Virus record (IMG/VR): IMGVR_UViG_3300030390_001776 | Span: 1-21,401 of that record | Reading direction: 5' to 3' (one strand) | DNA length: 21,401 nucleotides | Origin: a virus | In this document: positions 6,615-13,371 of the stretch, in pieces | Numbering within the stretch: the first letter of the stretch is position 1 | Layout of the letters: every line of letters begins with the position of its first letter | Position numbers and translations under genes: made by a program | The notes under the pieces: generated by a model | Seen by the model: the letters and a program-made list of their open reading frames with translations, nothing else | Databases searched by the model: none | What the model was told of the DNA's origin: nothing

Positions 6615-6777
6615 CAGTTAATTCAATTGACGCGGTGATATAATAAGCCTGAGCCATTGTCAAAGCCCCGACAATTTCAATTTCTGTTAAATAAGAATCA
6701 TGATCAATGCAGCATTCATAAATTGAATTTAATAAGGTTTCTGGGGTTTTGGGTGAAATTTCGACAATATTTGACAT
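6607..6777 (-). CDS. Small acidic hypothetical protein, 56 aa; first gene of the leftward late/lysis operon
   Basis: The ATG at 6777 follows AGGGG (about 6 bases upstream) and a consensus -10 box about 30 bases further up, making this the promoter-proximal gene of the leftward operon. The product runs from MSNIVEISPK to ELTDE; it is acidic, with YECCIDHD near residues 20-27 and a hydrophobic patch IVGALTMAQAYYITASI that is probably too polar for a membrane helix. Its end overlaps the endolysin start. No family recognised. Confidence 0.6.
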   Translation of the reverse strand: MSNIVEISPKTPETLLNSIYECCIDHDSYLTEIEIVGALTMAQAYYITASIELTDE

Positions 6778-6805
6778 TTTGACCCCTGCATCGTTTAGGT
6801 CATCA

Positions 6806-6835
6806 ATTATACGTTATCGGATCAGTTCATCCCAA
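6806..6835 (-). promoter_or_regulatory. Leftward promoter of the divergent region
   Basis: On the minus strand: TTGGGA (-35, 6835-6830), 18-bp spacer, TATAAT (-10, 6811-6806). The -10 is perfect and the -35 matches 4 of 6. It lies 28-57 bases before the ATG at 6777 and would start the lysis/939-residue gene operon. Confidence 0.5.
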
Positions 6836-6879
6836 TGATATAAGAAACTGAAAAAACTATACTTAAATTAATTAAACCC

Positions 6880-6908
6880 TTGTTAAATCACAAATCCTTG
6901 TCTATATT
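6880..6908 (+). promoter_or_regulatory. Rightward early promoter
   Basis: TTGTTA (-35, 6880-6885), 17-bp spacer, TATATT (-10, 6903-6908), followed by AGGA and the initiator ATG at 6935. Spacing is ideal and each hexamer is close to consensus. It would drive the whole rightward replication/recombination operon. The -35 elements of the two divergent promoters are 44 bp apart, room for a shared regulator, but no clear operator palindrome was found. Confidence 0.6.
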
Positions 6909-6934
6909 CAGCAAAACCTAACAGGAATTTAAAA

Positions 6935-7657
6935 ATGGATAAAAAACCAACAGGGTGTTTTTCAATGATTCCCTTAGAAATTTGGTCAGACCAATCATTG
7001 ACATTGAGAGAAATTAAGGTCTTAGGCGTTTTGATCGCATTTGGCAACCCTTCAAATGGGCATAAAGCTTGGCCGTCAGCCTCACAACTGTGTGAATATA
7101 CAGGTATTAAAGGTTTACAAAACATATCAACAATCACATCAAGCTTGATGGCTAAATCCTATATTGTAAAAACAGAAGGCGAACGCGGCAAGCGCTGCCA
7201 ATACGTTATAGCTAACAAAGCTAGGATCAATACCCAGCTAGATACCCCTCTCTCAGACGAGAGTATACCCCTCTCTCAGACGAGAGGTGACCCCTCTCTC
7301 AGGCGAGACCCTAATAATACTATTAATAATAATAATAATAAGATCAAACATAAATTATTAATCAAAGACATTGCCAAAGCTTGGAATTTTCACTTTGAAT
7401 CTACCCCAGTGCCCAAGGTTGACGTTGACAGAGTTTTAAGAGGCAAAAGGGGCGCAAGCCTATCCGCAAGGATTAATGAGGATAAGGCGCTTAATGATCG
7501 CCTTGTGTGGGAAGCCATGATCATCCACCTACGAGAGAATGAATTCTATCTTGGCAAGAATGATAGGGGCTGGAAAGTGACTTTCGATTACATCTGCAAT
7601 CAGAACAAGCTAGACAAGCTTCTTGATCATGTACAACAAGACACAAACATCACATAA
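6935..7657 (+). CDS. Replication initiator, lambda O-like (winged-helix N-terminus), 240 aa
   Basis: Residues about 10-95 form a helix-turn-helix/winged-helix segment (IPLEIWSDQSLTLREIKVLGVLIAFGN, then KAWPSASQLCEYTGIK, then a wing KTEGERGKRCQYVI). A variable linker (100-140), poor in structure and containing an Asn run, follows. The C-terminal part (145-232) ends FYLGKNDRGWKVTFDYICNQNKLDKLL, a motif seen at the end of many phage O-like or DnaT/DnaD-like replication proteins, where it contacts the helicase or primosome. The linker is encoded by three iterons and an AT-rich tract, as in lambda O, so the protein probably binds its own coding sequence. The downstream DnaB helicase gene supports the role. 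Confidence 0.8.
   Translation: MDKKPTGCFSMIPLEIWSDQSLTLREIKVLGVLIAFGNPSNGHKAWPSASQLCEYTGIKGLQNISTITSSLMAKSYIVKTEGERGKRCQYVIANKARINTQLDTPLSDESIPLSQTRGDPSLRRDPNNTINNNNNKIKHKLLIKDIAKAWNFHFESTPVPKVDVDRVLRGKRGASLSARINEDKALNDRLVWEAMIIHLRENEFYLGKNDRGWKVTFDYICNQNKLDKLLDHVQQDTNIT
7244..7309 (+). repeat. Three iterons at 23-bp spacing inside the initiator gene
   Basis: Copies of ACCCCTCTCTCAGACGAGAG start at 7244, 7267 and 7290. The first two are identical over 20 bases; the third differs at two positions (AGGC for AGAC, and a final C). Each contains an inverted repeat CTCTC...GAGAG. The 23-bp period is not a multiple of three, so the copies are read in three different frames (TPLSDES, IPLSQTRG, DPSLRRD): selection is on DNA, not protein. 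Confidence 0.85.
7244..7365. other. Putative replication origin (iterons plus AT-rich unwinding tract)
   Basis: The iterons are followed directly (7311-7365) by an almost pure A/T tract (TAATAATACTATTAATAATAATAATAAT, then AAATTATTAATC) that could serve as the unwinding element. Iterons followed by an AT-rich tract within the initiator gene is the lambda ori arrangement. On this reading initiator binding at 7244-7309 would melt 7311-7365 and load the DnaB-like helicase encoded next. Confidence 0.7.
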
Positions 7658-7666
7658 GGAATTGGC

Positions 7667-8989
7667 ATGATTATTGATTTAAACGTATTAAAGTCAGCGA
7701 CCCAGCAATACCATTTAGTTTGCGGCTTTGGTGTCACCGCTGATGATTTCACATCAAAAATATATAAAGATATCTTCACAGCAATTGGTGTAATTGTTGA
7801 TCGGCGCAATCAATGCGATTTGGCGACTATTGTTGACGAATTAGTAAGACAAGGATCAAGGGCCAGCTTTGCTGATGTCCGTGATGTTTACGAATCAGAA
7901 TTTAGCGTTGCCCTAATCAAAGATTATTGCAAAGCGTTGATGCGAGAGAATAAAAAATCTAAGCTTTTGACCGTCTCAGAGCAATTAGTCAAGATAGCGC
8001 TTAATGAGACTTTGACAATTGAGCAAGCCGCTGATCAAGCAGAACGGGCCATCACTGGTTTCACTGTTGAGGCTTCAAAGAATGTTGAGACAATGAATGA
8101 TTTTTTGCAAGATTCGATAGATGATATCTTGCGCCGCGTTGAAAACAAGGGCATACAAGGCATTGAGACAGGGTTCACAGCATTTGATTCAATGCTTGGA
8201 GGATTGAACAAGGGTAATCTTGTTGTAATAGCTGCTCGGCCTGCAATGGGAAAAACTGCATTAGCTTTAAATATAGCAATTAAAGCCAGCCATCAGGGGA
8301 ACCGCTGCCTTTTCATGTCTCTTGAAATGACCAAGAACGAGGTTTTTGATAGATACGCCTCAATCAAGGCGGGGATAAATCACACCAACTTGAGAAATGG
8401 CAATTTAACAGATCAAGATCTAGATGACCTTAATCGGCTCTGTTCTAATTTAAAAAAGCTAGAAAGCCCTTTATTAGTCGATGACACGGCAGGGCAAACC
8501 ATCAATGAAATCAAATCTAAAATAAGGGCAGCCCACAGGAAACAAAAGCTTGATCTTGTTGTCATTGATTATCTTGGATTAATCAAGGATAGATCAGCAA
8601 GGTCAAAGAATGAAGAAATGGGAAACATTACAGCAGCTTTGAAAGCCATTGCAAAGGATATCAACTGCCCTGTTGTGCTGCTTTGCCAATTAAACAGGGA
8701 TTGTGAAAGGCGTGATGATAAGCGGCCCCTGATAGCTGATTTGCGCGATTCTGGAAGTATTGAGCAAGACGCTGATAGCGTTTCATTTATTTACAGGGAT
8801 CAGGTCTATAACCCCAACAGTAGCCGGGCTGGTATCACGGAATTAATAGTGAGAAAAAACCGACACGGCAACACTGGAACCGCGTTTTTGAGTGATGATC
8901 TATCCCGTCAAAGGTTCACCAACCACATCGGTGATATACCAGAGCAAGAAATAGTTCAAGCTTATACGAAGAAGTCAGCGTTTAGTTAA
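7667..8989 (+). CDS. DnaB-family replicative helicase, 440 aa
   Basis: Hexameric 5'-3' helicase that unwinds the replication fork. The N-terminal domain (about 1-130) is the DnaB primase-interaction region, slightly short. The RecA-like core shows Walker A ARPAMGKTA (190-198), Walker B LDLVVIDYLG (295-304), the QLNR...DLRDSGSIEQDAD segment (341-370) and the arginine-finger region VRKNRHGNTG (395-404). A GFTAFDSMLGGL stretch (169-180) precedes Walker A as in all DnaB proteins. The ATG follows AAGGA and lies 9 bp after the initiator stop. With no phage polymerase or loader seen, the initiator probably recruits this helicase and host enzymes do the synthesis. Confidence 0.95.
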   Translation: MIIDLNVLKSATQQYHLVCGFGVTADDFTSKIYKDIFTAIGVIVDRRNQCDLATIVDELVRQGSRASFADVRDVYESEFSVALIKDYCKALMRENKKSKLLTVSEQLVKIALNETLTIEQAADQAERAITGFTVEASKNVETMNDFLQDSIDDILRRVENKGIQGIETGFTAFDSMLGGLNKGNLVVIAARPAMGKTALALNIAIKASHQGNRCLFMSLEMTKNEVFDRYASIKAGINHTNLRNGNLTDQDLDDLNRLCSNLKKLESPLLVDDTAGQTINEIKSKIRAAHRKQKLDLVVIDYLGLIKDRSARSKNEEMGNITAALKAIAKDINCPVVLLCQLNRDCERRDDKRPLIADLRDSGSIEQDADSVSFIYRDQVYNPNSSRAGITELIVRKNRHGNTGTAFLSDDLSRQRFTNHIGDIPEQEIVQAYTKKSAFS

Positions 8990-9051
8990 TATATAATTAA
9001 ACATTTATTCAATGAAGTTCATATTTATATATACAAAAGAGGAATCAAAAA

Positions 9052-9318
9052 ATGGCTAAATATCCAGATATCACTATCAAAGTTATAAAAGGCAATGAAG
9101 AAATCAATGACCGAATAAGGGTTTGGACACATGGCTTTTTATCTGAAACAAGGGTTGTAGATCCTGACTTAAGTTTAGAACCTCAAGTTCTCGAGCTTGC
9201 GCAAAGTTTCGCAAAAAACACAGGGCTAAAACCGCCATTGAAAATGTCTATGCAAATAGACGGTGATTATAGCTCGAAAAAACCAGTGGTTGATAATGAC
9301 GGTGAAGAAGATGAATGA
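9052..9318 (+). CDS. Hypothetical protein, 88 aa
   Basis: Begins after an AT-rich 62-bp gap that contains a possible weak promoter (TTTATT 9004-9009, TATATA near 9026-9033) and a clear AGAGGA Shine-Dalgarno. The product starts with a beta-like MAKYPDITIKVIKGNEE, has a central acidic/aliphatic helix (LEPQVLELAQSFAKNTG) and ends in the acidic tail DNDGEEDE. No family recognised. Its end overlaps the DUF3310 gene by 8 bp. The position directly after the helicase suggests a DNA-metabolism accessory role. Confidence 0.7.
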   Translation: MAKYPDITIKVIKGNEEINDRIRVWTHGFLSETRVVDPDLSLEPQVLELAQSFAKNTGLKPPLKMSMQIDGDYSSKKPVVDNDGEEDE

Positions 9319-9628
9319 AAAAATTAGAGGATCTATACCAACCCCAGTGCTTGAAGAAATTGAATCCCATTTATCCTGTCATTTTGAAAAAAGCGCAACT
9401 GATCCTGTCAACCACCCAAGTCATTACACTGCTGGCAACATTGAAACGATTGATTATTTGGTTGATGTTCTTGGTGTGCAAGGTGCTATTCATTATTGTC
9501 ATGGTAACATTATTAAATATACTGGTAGCCGCTTACATAATAAAAACAATCCTATACAAGACGCACAAAAAGCTGTCTGGTATACCAAGAAAATGATCGA
9601 ATTGATGAAGGAACAAGAAAATGGCTAA
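9311..9628 (+). CDS. DUF3310 protein (SaV-like, putative nucleotide-kinase-like), 105 aa
   Basis: The start is set at ATG 9311 (MNEKIRGS), overlapping the previous gene, because an earlier in-frame ATG would lie deep in that gene. Residues 31-39 read DPVNHPSHY and are followed by IETIDYL, GNIIKY (65-70), R...K..P..DAQKAVWY and a C-terminal helix: the DUF3310 signature. Family members are widespread in phages and sometimes annotated as nucleotide kinases, though activity is not well shown. The first 25 residues are not part of the family core. The next gene starts within its last codons (ATGGCTAA). Confidence 0.85.
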   Translation: MNEKIRGSIPTPVLEEIESHLSCHFEKSATDPVNHPSHYTAGNIETIDYLVDVLGVQGAIHYCHGNIIKYTGSRLHNKNNPIQDAQKAVWYTKKMIELMKEQENG

Positions 9629-9788
9629 CACTGCTCAAAATGGTAAAGGCTCAAAGCGTAGAAAGAAAGCTGATGATGTTTCATTCAATGATAATTTTGA
9701 TAAGATTGATTGGTCAACAACTAAGTCTGAACCCATCAAAAGCACCAAAGATGAAGATCGAAAAATAACCAAAGACAAAAAGCAGTAA
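9621..9788 (+). CDS. Small basic phage protein, 55 aa
   Basis: Overlaps the DUF3310 gene by 8 bp (ATGGCTAA) after GGAACAAG. The product begins MANTAQNGKGSKRRKK and continues FNDNFDKIDW, then a highly charged Lys/Asp tail. A GKGSKRR...F.DN.D.I pattern recurs in short phage proteins near DUF3310 genes, as I recall, but their function is unknown. It is probably natively disordered and could bind nucleic acid through its basic N-terminus. Confidence 0.65.
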   Translation: MANTAQNGKGSKRRKKADDVSFNDNFDKIDWSTTKSEPIKSTKDEDRKITKDKKQ

Positions 9789-9860
9789 AATTAACAAAGG
9801 CTGGCATTCTTTTTTTTATGGTCTATTGTTTAAACATAACCAATTAATAGGATGTATCAA

Positions 9861-9971
9861 ATGAAAAAGAGAATGTCAGCAAAAGCAGAAAATATTCAGG
9901 CAGCTATAATGTCATTAATTATTCTAGCCGTTTACGGATGGGGTTTGAACGTATTTTTAGAAAGTTTATAA
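9861..9971 (+). CDS. Membrane microprotein 1, 36 aa
   Basis: ATG 9861 follows AGGA by 8 bases. After a basic head (MKKRMSAKAENIQ) comes one hydrophobic helix (AAIMSLIILAVYGWGLNVFL), giving a likely N-in single-span protein. It is the first of three consecutive tiny membrane ORFs. A 72-bp gap lies upstream. Function unknown; candidates are superinfection-exclusion or host membrane-enzyme modulators. Confidence 0.55.
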   Translation: MKKRMSAKAENIQAAIMSLIILAVYGWGLNVFLESL

Positions 9972-9983
9972 AAGGTGAAATTT

Positions 9984-10070
9984 ATGGATAATGAAGACTT
10001 AATCTGTTTTTTAATAATAGTTATACCAGCTTTACTGGTTTTCACTGCGATAATGGATGGGCGTTTATAA
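9984..10070 (+). CDS. Membrane microprotein 2, 28 aa
   Basis: Begins at ATG 9984 after AAGGTGA. The product has an acidic head (MDNEDL), a hydrophobic helix (ICFLIIVIPALLVFTAIM) and a short DGRL tail, suggesting the opposite topology to its upstream neighbour. Its stop is fused to the next start (TAATG at 10068-10072). Confidence 0.5.
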   Translation: MDNEDLICFLIIVIPALLVFTAIMDGRL

Positions 10071-10150
10071 TGAGAGAGCATATTTTTCAAATAATTTTGA
10101 TTGTTTGGGGTGGATATGTTGTTATAGAGCTTCTTTCTATAATCCAATAA
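10070..10150 (+). CDS. Membrane microprotein 3, 26 aa
   Basis: Starts in the TAATG junction with the preceding ORF. The product MREHIFQIILIVWGGYVVIELLSIIQ is almost entirely one membrane helix with a charged head. There is little of a Shine-Dalgarno of its own, so it would depend on coupling. Confidence 0.45.
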   Translation: MREHIFQIILIVWGGYVVIELLSIIQ

Positions 10151-10168
10151 TTTAGGTAAGATTTTAAA

Positions 10169-10384
10169 ATGTTTAATAAACAAATAGAATCAAAAACAAA
10201 CAAACAATTGATTGACCTTTATAATGAGCTTGGCAATGAACTTGAGAGAGTCAATTCTTTATACAATGCCAAGTTTATTAATCGAGGTGATAGGGATTTT
10301 GTCAGCGCCAATATGTATGAGCAAAGAACAAGAATTTTTGATTTAATGCTTGGTCTTGATATCCATATAAATGAGGATTCATAA
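10169..10384 (+). CDS. Hypothetical helical protein, 71 aa
   Basis: AGGTAAG lies about 10 bases before ATG 10169. The protein is helical throughout, with heptad-like leucines (QLIDLYNELGNELERVNSLYNAKF), so it may be a small coiled-coil dimer. It ends in a TAATG junction with the zinc-ribbon ORF. No family recognised. Confidence 0.65.
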   Translation: MFNKQIESKTNKQLIDLYNELGNELERVNSLYNAKFINRGDRDFVSANMYEQRTRIFDLMLGLDIHINEDS

Positions 10385-10515
10385 TGGCAATTTACTTGTG
10401 CGAAAGCTGCAACCAATTCAGGGATGATGATTACAATCCTTGTGAATCACACGAAAAATATGATTGGCTTTGTGATTACTGCTATTTAGAACTTACGGAA
10501 GATGTAAATGATTGA
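10384..10515 (+). CDS. Zinc-ribbon-like microprotein, 43 aa
   Basis: Coupled to the previous gene (TAATG) and overlapping the next by 8 bp. Four to five cysteines lie in a CxxC...C...CxxC pattern (LCESCNQF near residues 6-9; CDYCYLE near 34-37; an extra PCESH between), a likely single zinc-binding knuckle. The rest is acidic and aromatic. Small phage zinc ribbons often bind host proteins or nucleic acids; nothing more specific can be said. Confidence 0.6.
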   Translation: MAIYLCESCNQFRDDDYNPCESHEKYDWLCDYCYLELTEDVND

Positions 10516-10789
10516 TTTAAAAAAACTGCATAAGCAATACGGCAAAGATATTGAGTTTATTGATACTTTATATATTAACAGCAAGCTTGATGAGGAATAC
10601 TGGAAGATCGCATCAAATGAGTTATATTCAAGGCGTATGGCTTTGGTTGAAGAAATGATACTTCAAGGTATCCCTGTTCATAATCTTTCTGCTGTTGAAG
10701 TCAGAGGCGCAAGAAAAGCGCTTGATTTACTTCTACGCAATGAAAGAATGAAACAATTAATTAAGAAAATAAAAAAGGCGGCCCTGTAG
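10508..10789 (+). CDS. Hypothetical helical protein, 93 aa
   Basis: ATG 10508 overlaps the end of the zinc-ribbon ORF and follows GGAAG. The sequence is helical with many charged residues and a strongly basic C-terminus (MKQLIKKIKKAAL). The middle (LYSRRMALVEEMILQGIPVHNLSAVEVRGARKALDLLL) is the sort of segment seen in small phage nucleic-acid-binding proteins, but I recognise no family. It ends in a TAGTG junction with the next gene. Confidence 0.65.
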   Translation: MIDLKKLHKQYGKDIEFIDTLYINSKLDEEYWKIASNELYSRRMALVEEMILQGIPVHNLSAVEVRGARKALDLLLRNERMKQLIKKIKKAAL

Positions 10790-11019
10790 TGTCAGCCATT
10801 GTGACCCCCGAAAGATTGATTGAAATCGCAGGGAACACAAAGTCCCCTTGTGAAATTATCAATTGTCCAAAAATCAAAATTTGCGCTACTGGCCTTGCTT
10901 GCATTGCCTTTGAAGATTTTGTTGATGGCATAAAGCAAACACCCGAAACTTTAACAGAACCTTATTTACAACCAGATCAAGAAATTTATGATCGTATATT
11001 CTTTGGAGCGCCGTTTTAA
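10789..11019 (+). CDS. Cysteine-containing hypothetical protein, 76 aa
   Basis: Starts at GTG 10789, fused to the previous stop (TAGTG), with AAGGCGG upstream. The cysteines in SPCEIINCPKIKICATGLAC (about residues 19-38) are spaced like a metal-binding knuckle (C x4 C x5 C x5 C). The C-terminal half is acidic and aromatic. Similar short phage proteins with a CP..C..C..C cluster exist but have no known job. Ends in TAATG with the next ORF. Confidence 0.6.
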   Translation: MSAIVTPERLIEIAGNTKSPCEIINCPKIKICATGLACIAFEDFVDGIKQTPETLTEPYLQPDQEIYDRIFFGAPF

Positions 11020-11207
11020 TGAGAAAAAAAACAATCATTAACCACCTTGGGCAAATGCAACTTTGCCGCATTGATAGAAGAAGATTAATTCGCAAAGGTT
11101 TAACCGCTTCAGAGTATTTAACAGTGAACCAAGAATCTGGATCTTGGTTTAATGATTACATGAAAAGAAACCCGACTATTGTTAATCATAAAAAGGACAC
11201 AATATGA
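11019..11207 (+). CDS. Hypothetical basic protein, 62 aa
   Basis: Coupled at both ends (TAATG at the start, ATGA at the end). The sequence is basic with RIDRRRLIRKGLTASEYLTVN in the middle, which could be a helix pair contacting nucleic acid. No family recognised. Confidence 0.6.
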   Translation: MRKKTIINHLGQMQLCRIDRRRLIRKGLTASEYLTVNQESGSWFNDYMKRNPTIVNHKKDTI

Positions 11208-11413
11208 CTTATCTCGATTTTATCATTGACCCAGTAACTCTGGCCGATGCCGTTGGTGATGGTGTTGCATATAGCATAGAAAACGAACCTCAAGTTTTCG
11301 ACCAAATGGTTGAGGCTTTGCGGAATGATGATGACTCAATGATTGGTAGAATAGTCAGAGAGCAAATCAGAGCTATTATTGAAGATGAATGGCAGCTTCA
11401 ATTTTCAGCTTAG
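11204..11413 (+). CDS. Hypothetical acidic protein, 69 aa
   Basis: Starts in an ATGA overlap. The product is acidic and helical (DPVTLADAVGDGVAYSIENEPQVFDQMVEALRNDDDSMIGRIVREQIRAIIEDEW). The opposite charge of the preceding basic protein and their coupling might suggest a complex, but this is speculation. No family recognised. Confidence 0.6.
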   Translation: MTYLDFIIDPVTLADAVGDGVAYSIENEPQVFDQMVEALRNDDDSMIGRIVREQIRAIIEDEWQLQFSA

Positions 11414-11422
11414 GGAATAGAT

Positions 11423-11863
11423 ATGATTAAAAGCAAAAAGAAAATACAAGTTAAATCGCCATCTGAAATGGGAAAGATTATAAACGAACCAGACCTTTCG
11501 CCATACCCCGATGGCGGCTATTTAATAACCATTCAGCCTTTTTATCAAGTAAAGAAAACCAGAACCAACCCACAAAACGCCGCTTTGCATTTATTTTTTG
11601 ATTGGTTAGCAATTGAATTGAATGCTGAAGGTCATACCCAAAAACTTGTTTTCGATAATCTCAAGGATGGATCACACGCCGCTTGGGATCGGGACTCTAC
11701 CAAGAATCTATGGCGAATAATGCAAAGGGCATTAGTTCAGAAAAACAGCACCTCAGAACTGACCACCACAGAAGTTGATAAAATCTATTCAGCACTACAA
11801 GCTTTCTTTCTTGCTCGGATGAACTTCACAATAACAGAATTTCCGACAAGGGATGATTTGTAA
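11423..11863 (+). CDS. NinB-like phage recombination-region protein, 146 aa
   Basis: The ATG follows AGGGAATAG. Residues 42-60 read YQVKKTRTNPQNAALHLFFDWLA, the R..PQN...H start of a family common in phage replication/recombination regions. It continues with LKDGSHAAWDRDSTKNLWRIMQRALVQKNSTSELTTTEVDKIYSAL, ending FPTRDD. In layout this recalls NinB, a single-strand-binding partner in lambdoid recombination, and a related phage family of unknown function; I cannot separate the two by eye. Coupling to the NinG-like gene downstream (TAATG) favours the NinB-like reading. Confidence 0.6.
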   Translation: MIKSKKKIQVKSPSEMGKIINEPDLSPYPDGGYLITIQPFYQVKKTRTNPQNAALHLFFDWLAIELNAEGHTQKLVFDNLKDGSHAAWDRDSTKNLWRIMQRALVQKNSTSELTTTEVDKIYSALQAFFLARMNFTITEFPTRDDL

Positions 11864-12282
11864 TGGCAAAGACAACACCAAGAACAAATGCCCTCAATGC
11901 GCTTCAAAAGCTTGTCAGGCTTAAAGCTGCTGATGACCAAGGGTTTTGCGCCTGTGTCACTTGTGGCCATGTCAGTCAATGGAATGTGGGGATGCAAGGA
12001 GGCCACTTTATCGCAAAAGGTAAAGGTGGGACTAATGAATGGGCATTAATTGAAGAAAATGTTCACCCTCAATGCGCTGGTTGCAATGGTTTTCGCATGA
12101 AATATGGGAACGCTGAAGCCGCATATACTTTATATATGGTTGATATGTATGGCAGGGAACAAGTTGACCTTATGATCGAGCGCAATCAAGTCGTTAAACA
12201 TAGCAAACAAGACTTGTTCGACATGACAGCAGATTGGAAACAGCAAATCAATTTTCACTTGAAAAGGATTGGTCAAGCATGA
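11863..12282 (+). CDS. ninG: NinG (Rap)-like recombination nuclease, 139 aa
   Basis: Family members (lambda Rap/NinG) cleave branched recombination intermediates. A zinc/HNH-like core is visible: CVTCG (31-35), MQGGHFI (44-50), N66 and QCAGCN (70-75), followed by a helical C-terminal part (YMVDMYGREQVDLMIERNQ). The length is shorter than lambda NinG but usual for the phage family. It is coupled to the NinB-like gene upstream and to the phosphoesterase downstream (ATGA), and the ERF annealing gene is close by, so the four probably act in one recombination pathway. Confidence 0.8.
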   Translation: MAKTTPRTNALNALQKLVRLKAADDQGFCACVTCGHVSQWNVGMQGGHFIAKGKGGTNEWALIEENVHPQCAGCNGFRMKYGNAEAAYTLYMVDMYGREQVDLMIERNQVVKHSKQDLFDMTADWKQQINFHLKRIGQA

Positions 12283-13157
12283 AAAAAGGCAAAAGACATT
12301 TATTTATTCCAGATATGCAAGTGACCCCAGACACGCCAACTGACCACCTTGATTGGATAGGGCGTTATATTGTGTCGTCTCAACCTGATGTTATCGTCTG
12401 CATTGGTGACTTTGCTGACATGGAATCGCTTTCTTCTTATGACAAGGGCAAGAAATCCTTTGAAGGTAGAAGGTATTTAAAAGACATAAGCGCCGCCAAT
12501 GCTGCAATGAAGATATTGATGGCACCAATTAGAAAGCACAATAAAAAAAGGCTCAAGCGAAAAGTTAAACAGTGGAAGCCGTTGATGGTTATGACCCTTG
12601 GTAATCATGAACATAGGATCAATAGAGCTGTGCAAAATGACGCTACTTTATCAGGTGTCCTGTCAACAGATCACTTAAATTATAAGGTTGAAGGTTGGCA
12701 AGTTATCCCGTTTCTTGATGTAATAGAAATTGACGGTGTACATTACAGCCATTACTTTTCAAATCCAATGTCAGGCAAGCCTTATGGCGGCACCTCAATT
12801 GATACCAGATTAAAAACAGTTGGATTTAGTTTTTCAATGGGACATCAACAGACATACATTACAGGGCAGCGCTTCTTAAACAATGGGCAGCGCTTGCGTG
12901 GTTTGGTGTGTGGTGCCGGGTATTTGCATTCAGAAGATTACATCGGCGCACAAGGGAACACAGAATGGCGCGGTATTCTTGTAAAAAATGAAGTTTCAAA
13001 TGGTGCATATGATTTAACCGAAGTTTCTCTTGATTATCTTTGCAGAAAATATGAGAAGCAACCGTTGTGGGAGTTTATGGAGAATAAATACCCTGATATC
13101 TTTGCCACTTCGACAAGATATCACCGACAGAAGAAAGAATTTTTTAATGAATATTAA
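12279..13157 (+). CDS. Calcineurin-like metallophosphoesterase, 292 aa
   Basis: A dinuclear metal hydrolase. The start at ATG 12279 (ATGA overlap with NinG, AGGA upstream) is chosen over one 45 bases earlier because the domain begins here with HLFIPDMQ. Motifs: D11-M-Q13 (classic proteins have DxH), GDFADMESLSSYD (43-55), GNHEHR (108-113), H155/H158 in VHYSHYF and GHQQ (188-191, where GHxH is usual). Two usual histidines are therefore glutamine. In phages this family sits near recombination genes and may be a nuclease or phosphatase; substrate unknown. The end overlaps the next small gene. Confidence 0.88.
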   Translation: MKKGKRHLFIPDMQVTPDTPTDHLDWIGRYIVSSQPDVIVCIGDFADMESLSSYDKGKKSFEGRRYLKDISAANAAMKILMAPIRKHNKKRLKRKVKQWKPLMVMTLGNHEHRINRAVQNDATLSGVLSTDHLNYKVEGWQVIPFLDVIEIDGVHYSHYFSNPMSGKPYGGTSIDTRLKTVGFSFSMGHQQTYITGQRFLNNGQRLRGLVCGAGYLHSEDYIGAQGNTEWRGILVKNEVSNGAYDLTEVSLDYLCRKYEKQPLWEFMENKYPDIFATSTRYHRQKKEFFNEY

Positions 13158-13371
13158 TGAAAGAGAAGTTGACGTTTTGATTGATCAGATAGAAAAAGAC
13201 AGGCTATCAGATAATATTGTTTCAATCAGTCCTGTTAAGGTTTACACTCAGATAAACAAGATAAACCAAGATATCAAGGCCGGGATGACTTTAAACCAAG
13301 CGCTTTCTTTTGCTGCATACACTGAAAAAAACCACATATCAAAACCCCATGAAGGAGAAAAAGAACAATGA
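13147..13371 (+). CDS. Hypothetical protein, 74 aa
   Basis: The frame is open far upstream inside the phosphoesterase gene, but ATG 13147 (MNINEREVDV) overlapping its last codons is the natural start. The product is helical (VDVLIDQIEKDR; INKINQDIKAGMTLNQALSFAAY) with a polar C-terminus. Its end overlaps the ERF start by 4 bp and provides the strong AAGGAG site for ERF. No family recognised; a helper of the recombination module is plausible. Confidence 0.6.
   Translation: MNINEREVDVLIDQIEKDRLSDNIVSISPVKVYTQINKINQDIKAGMTLNQALSFAAYTEKNHISKPHEGEKEQ

Noticed and set aside
6866-6876. TTAATTAA palindrome between the divergent promoters as an operator
   Set aside because: A short AT palindrome is expected by chance in this AT-rich gap and has no second copy.
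9315-9596. 93-residue hydrophobic open frame overlapping DUF3310
   Set aside because: It is wholly inside the DUF3310 gene in another frame; its hydrophobic look comes from the shifted reading and there is no Shine-Dalgarno of its own.
9789-9860. Run of eight Ts near 9809 taken as a possible terminator
   Set aside because: No convincing stem precedes it, and co-directional genes continue directly after it. A weak promoter-like pair (TTGTTT, TAGGAT) in the same gap is also too poor to list.
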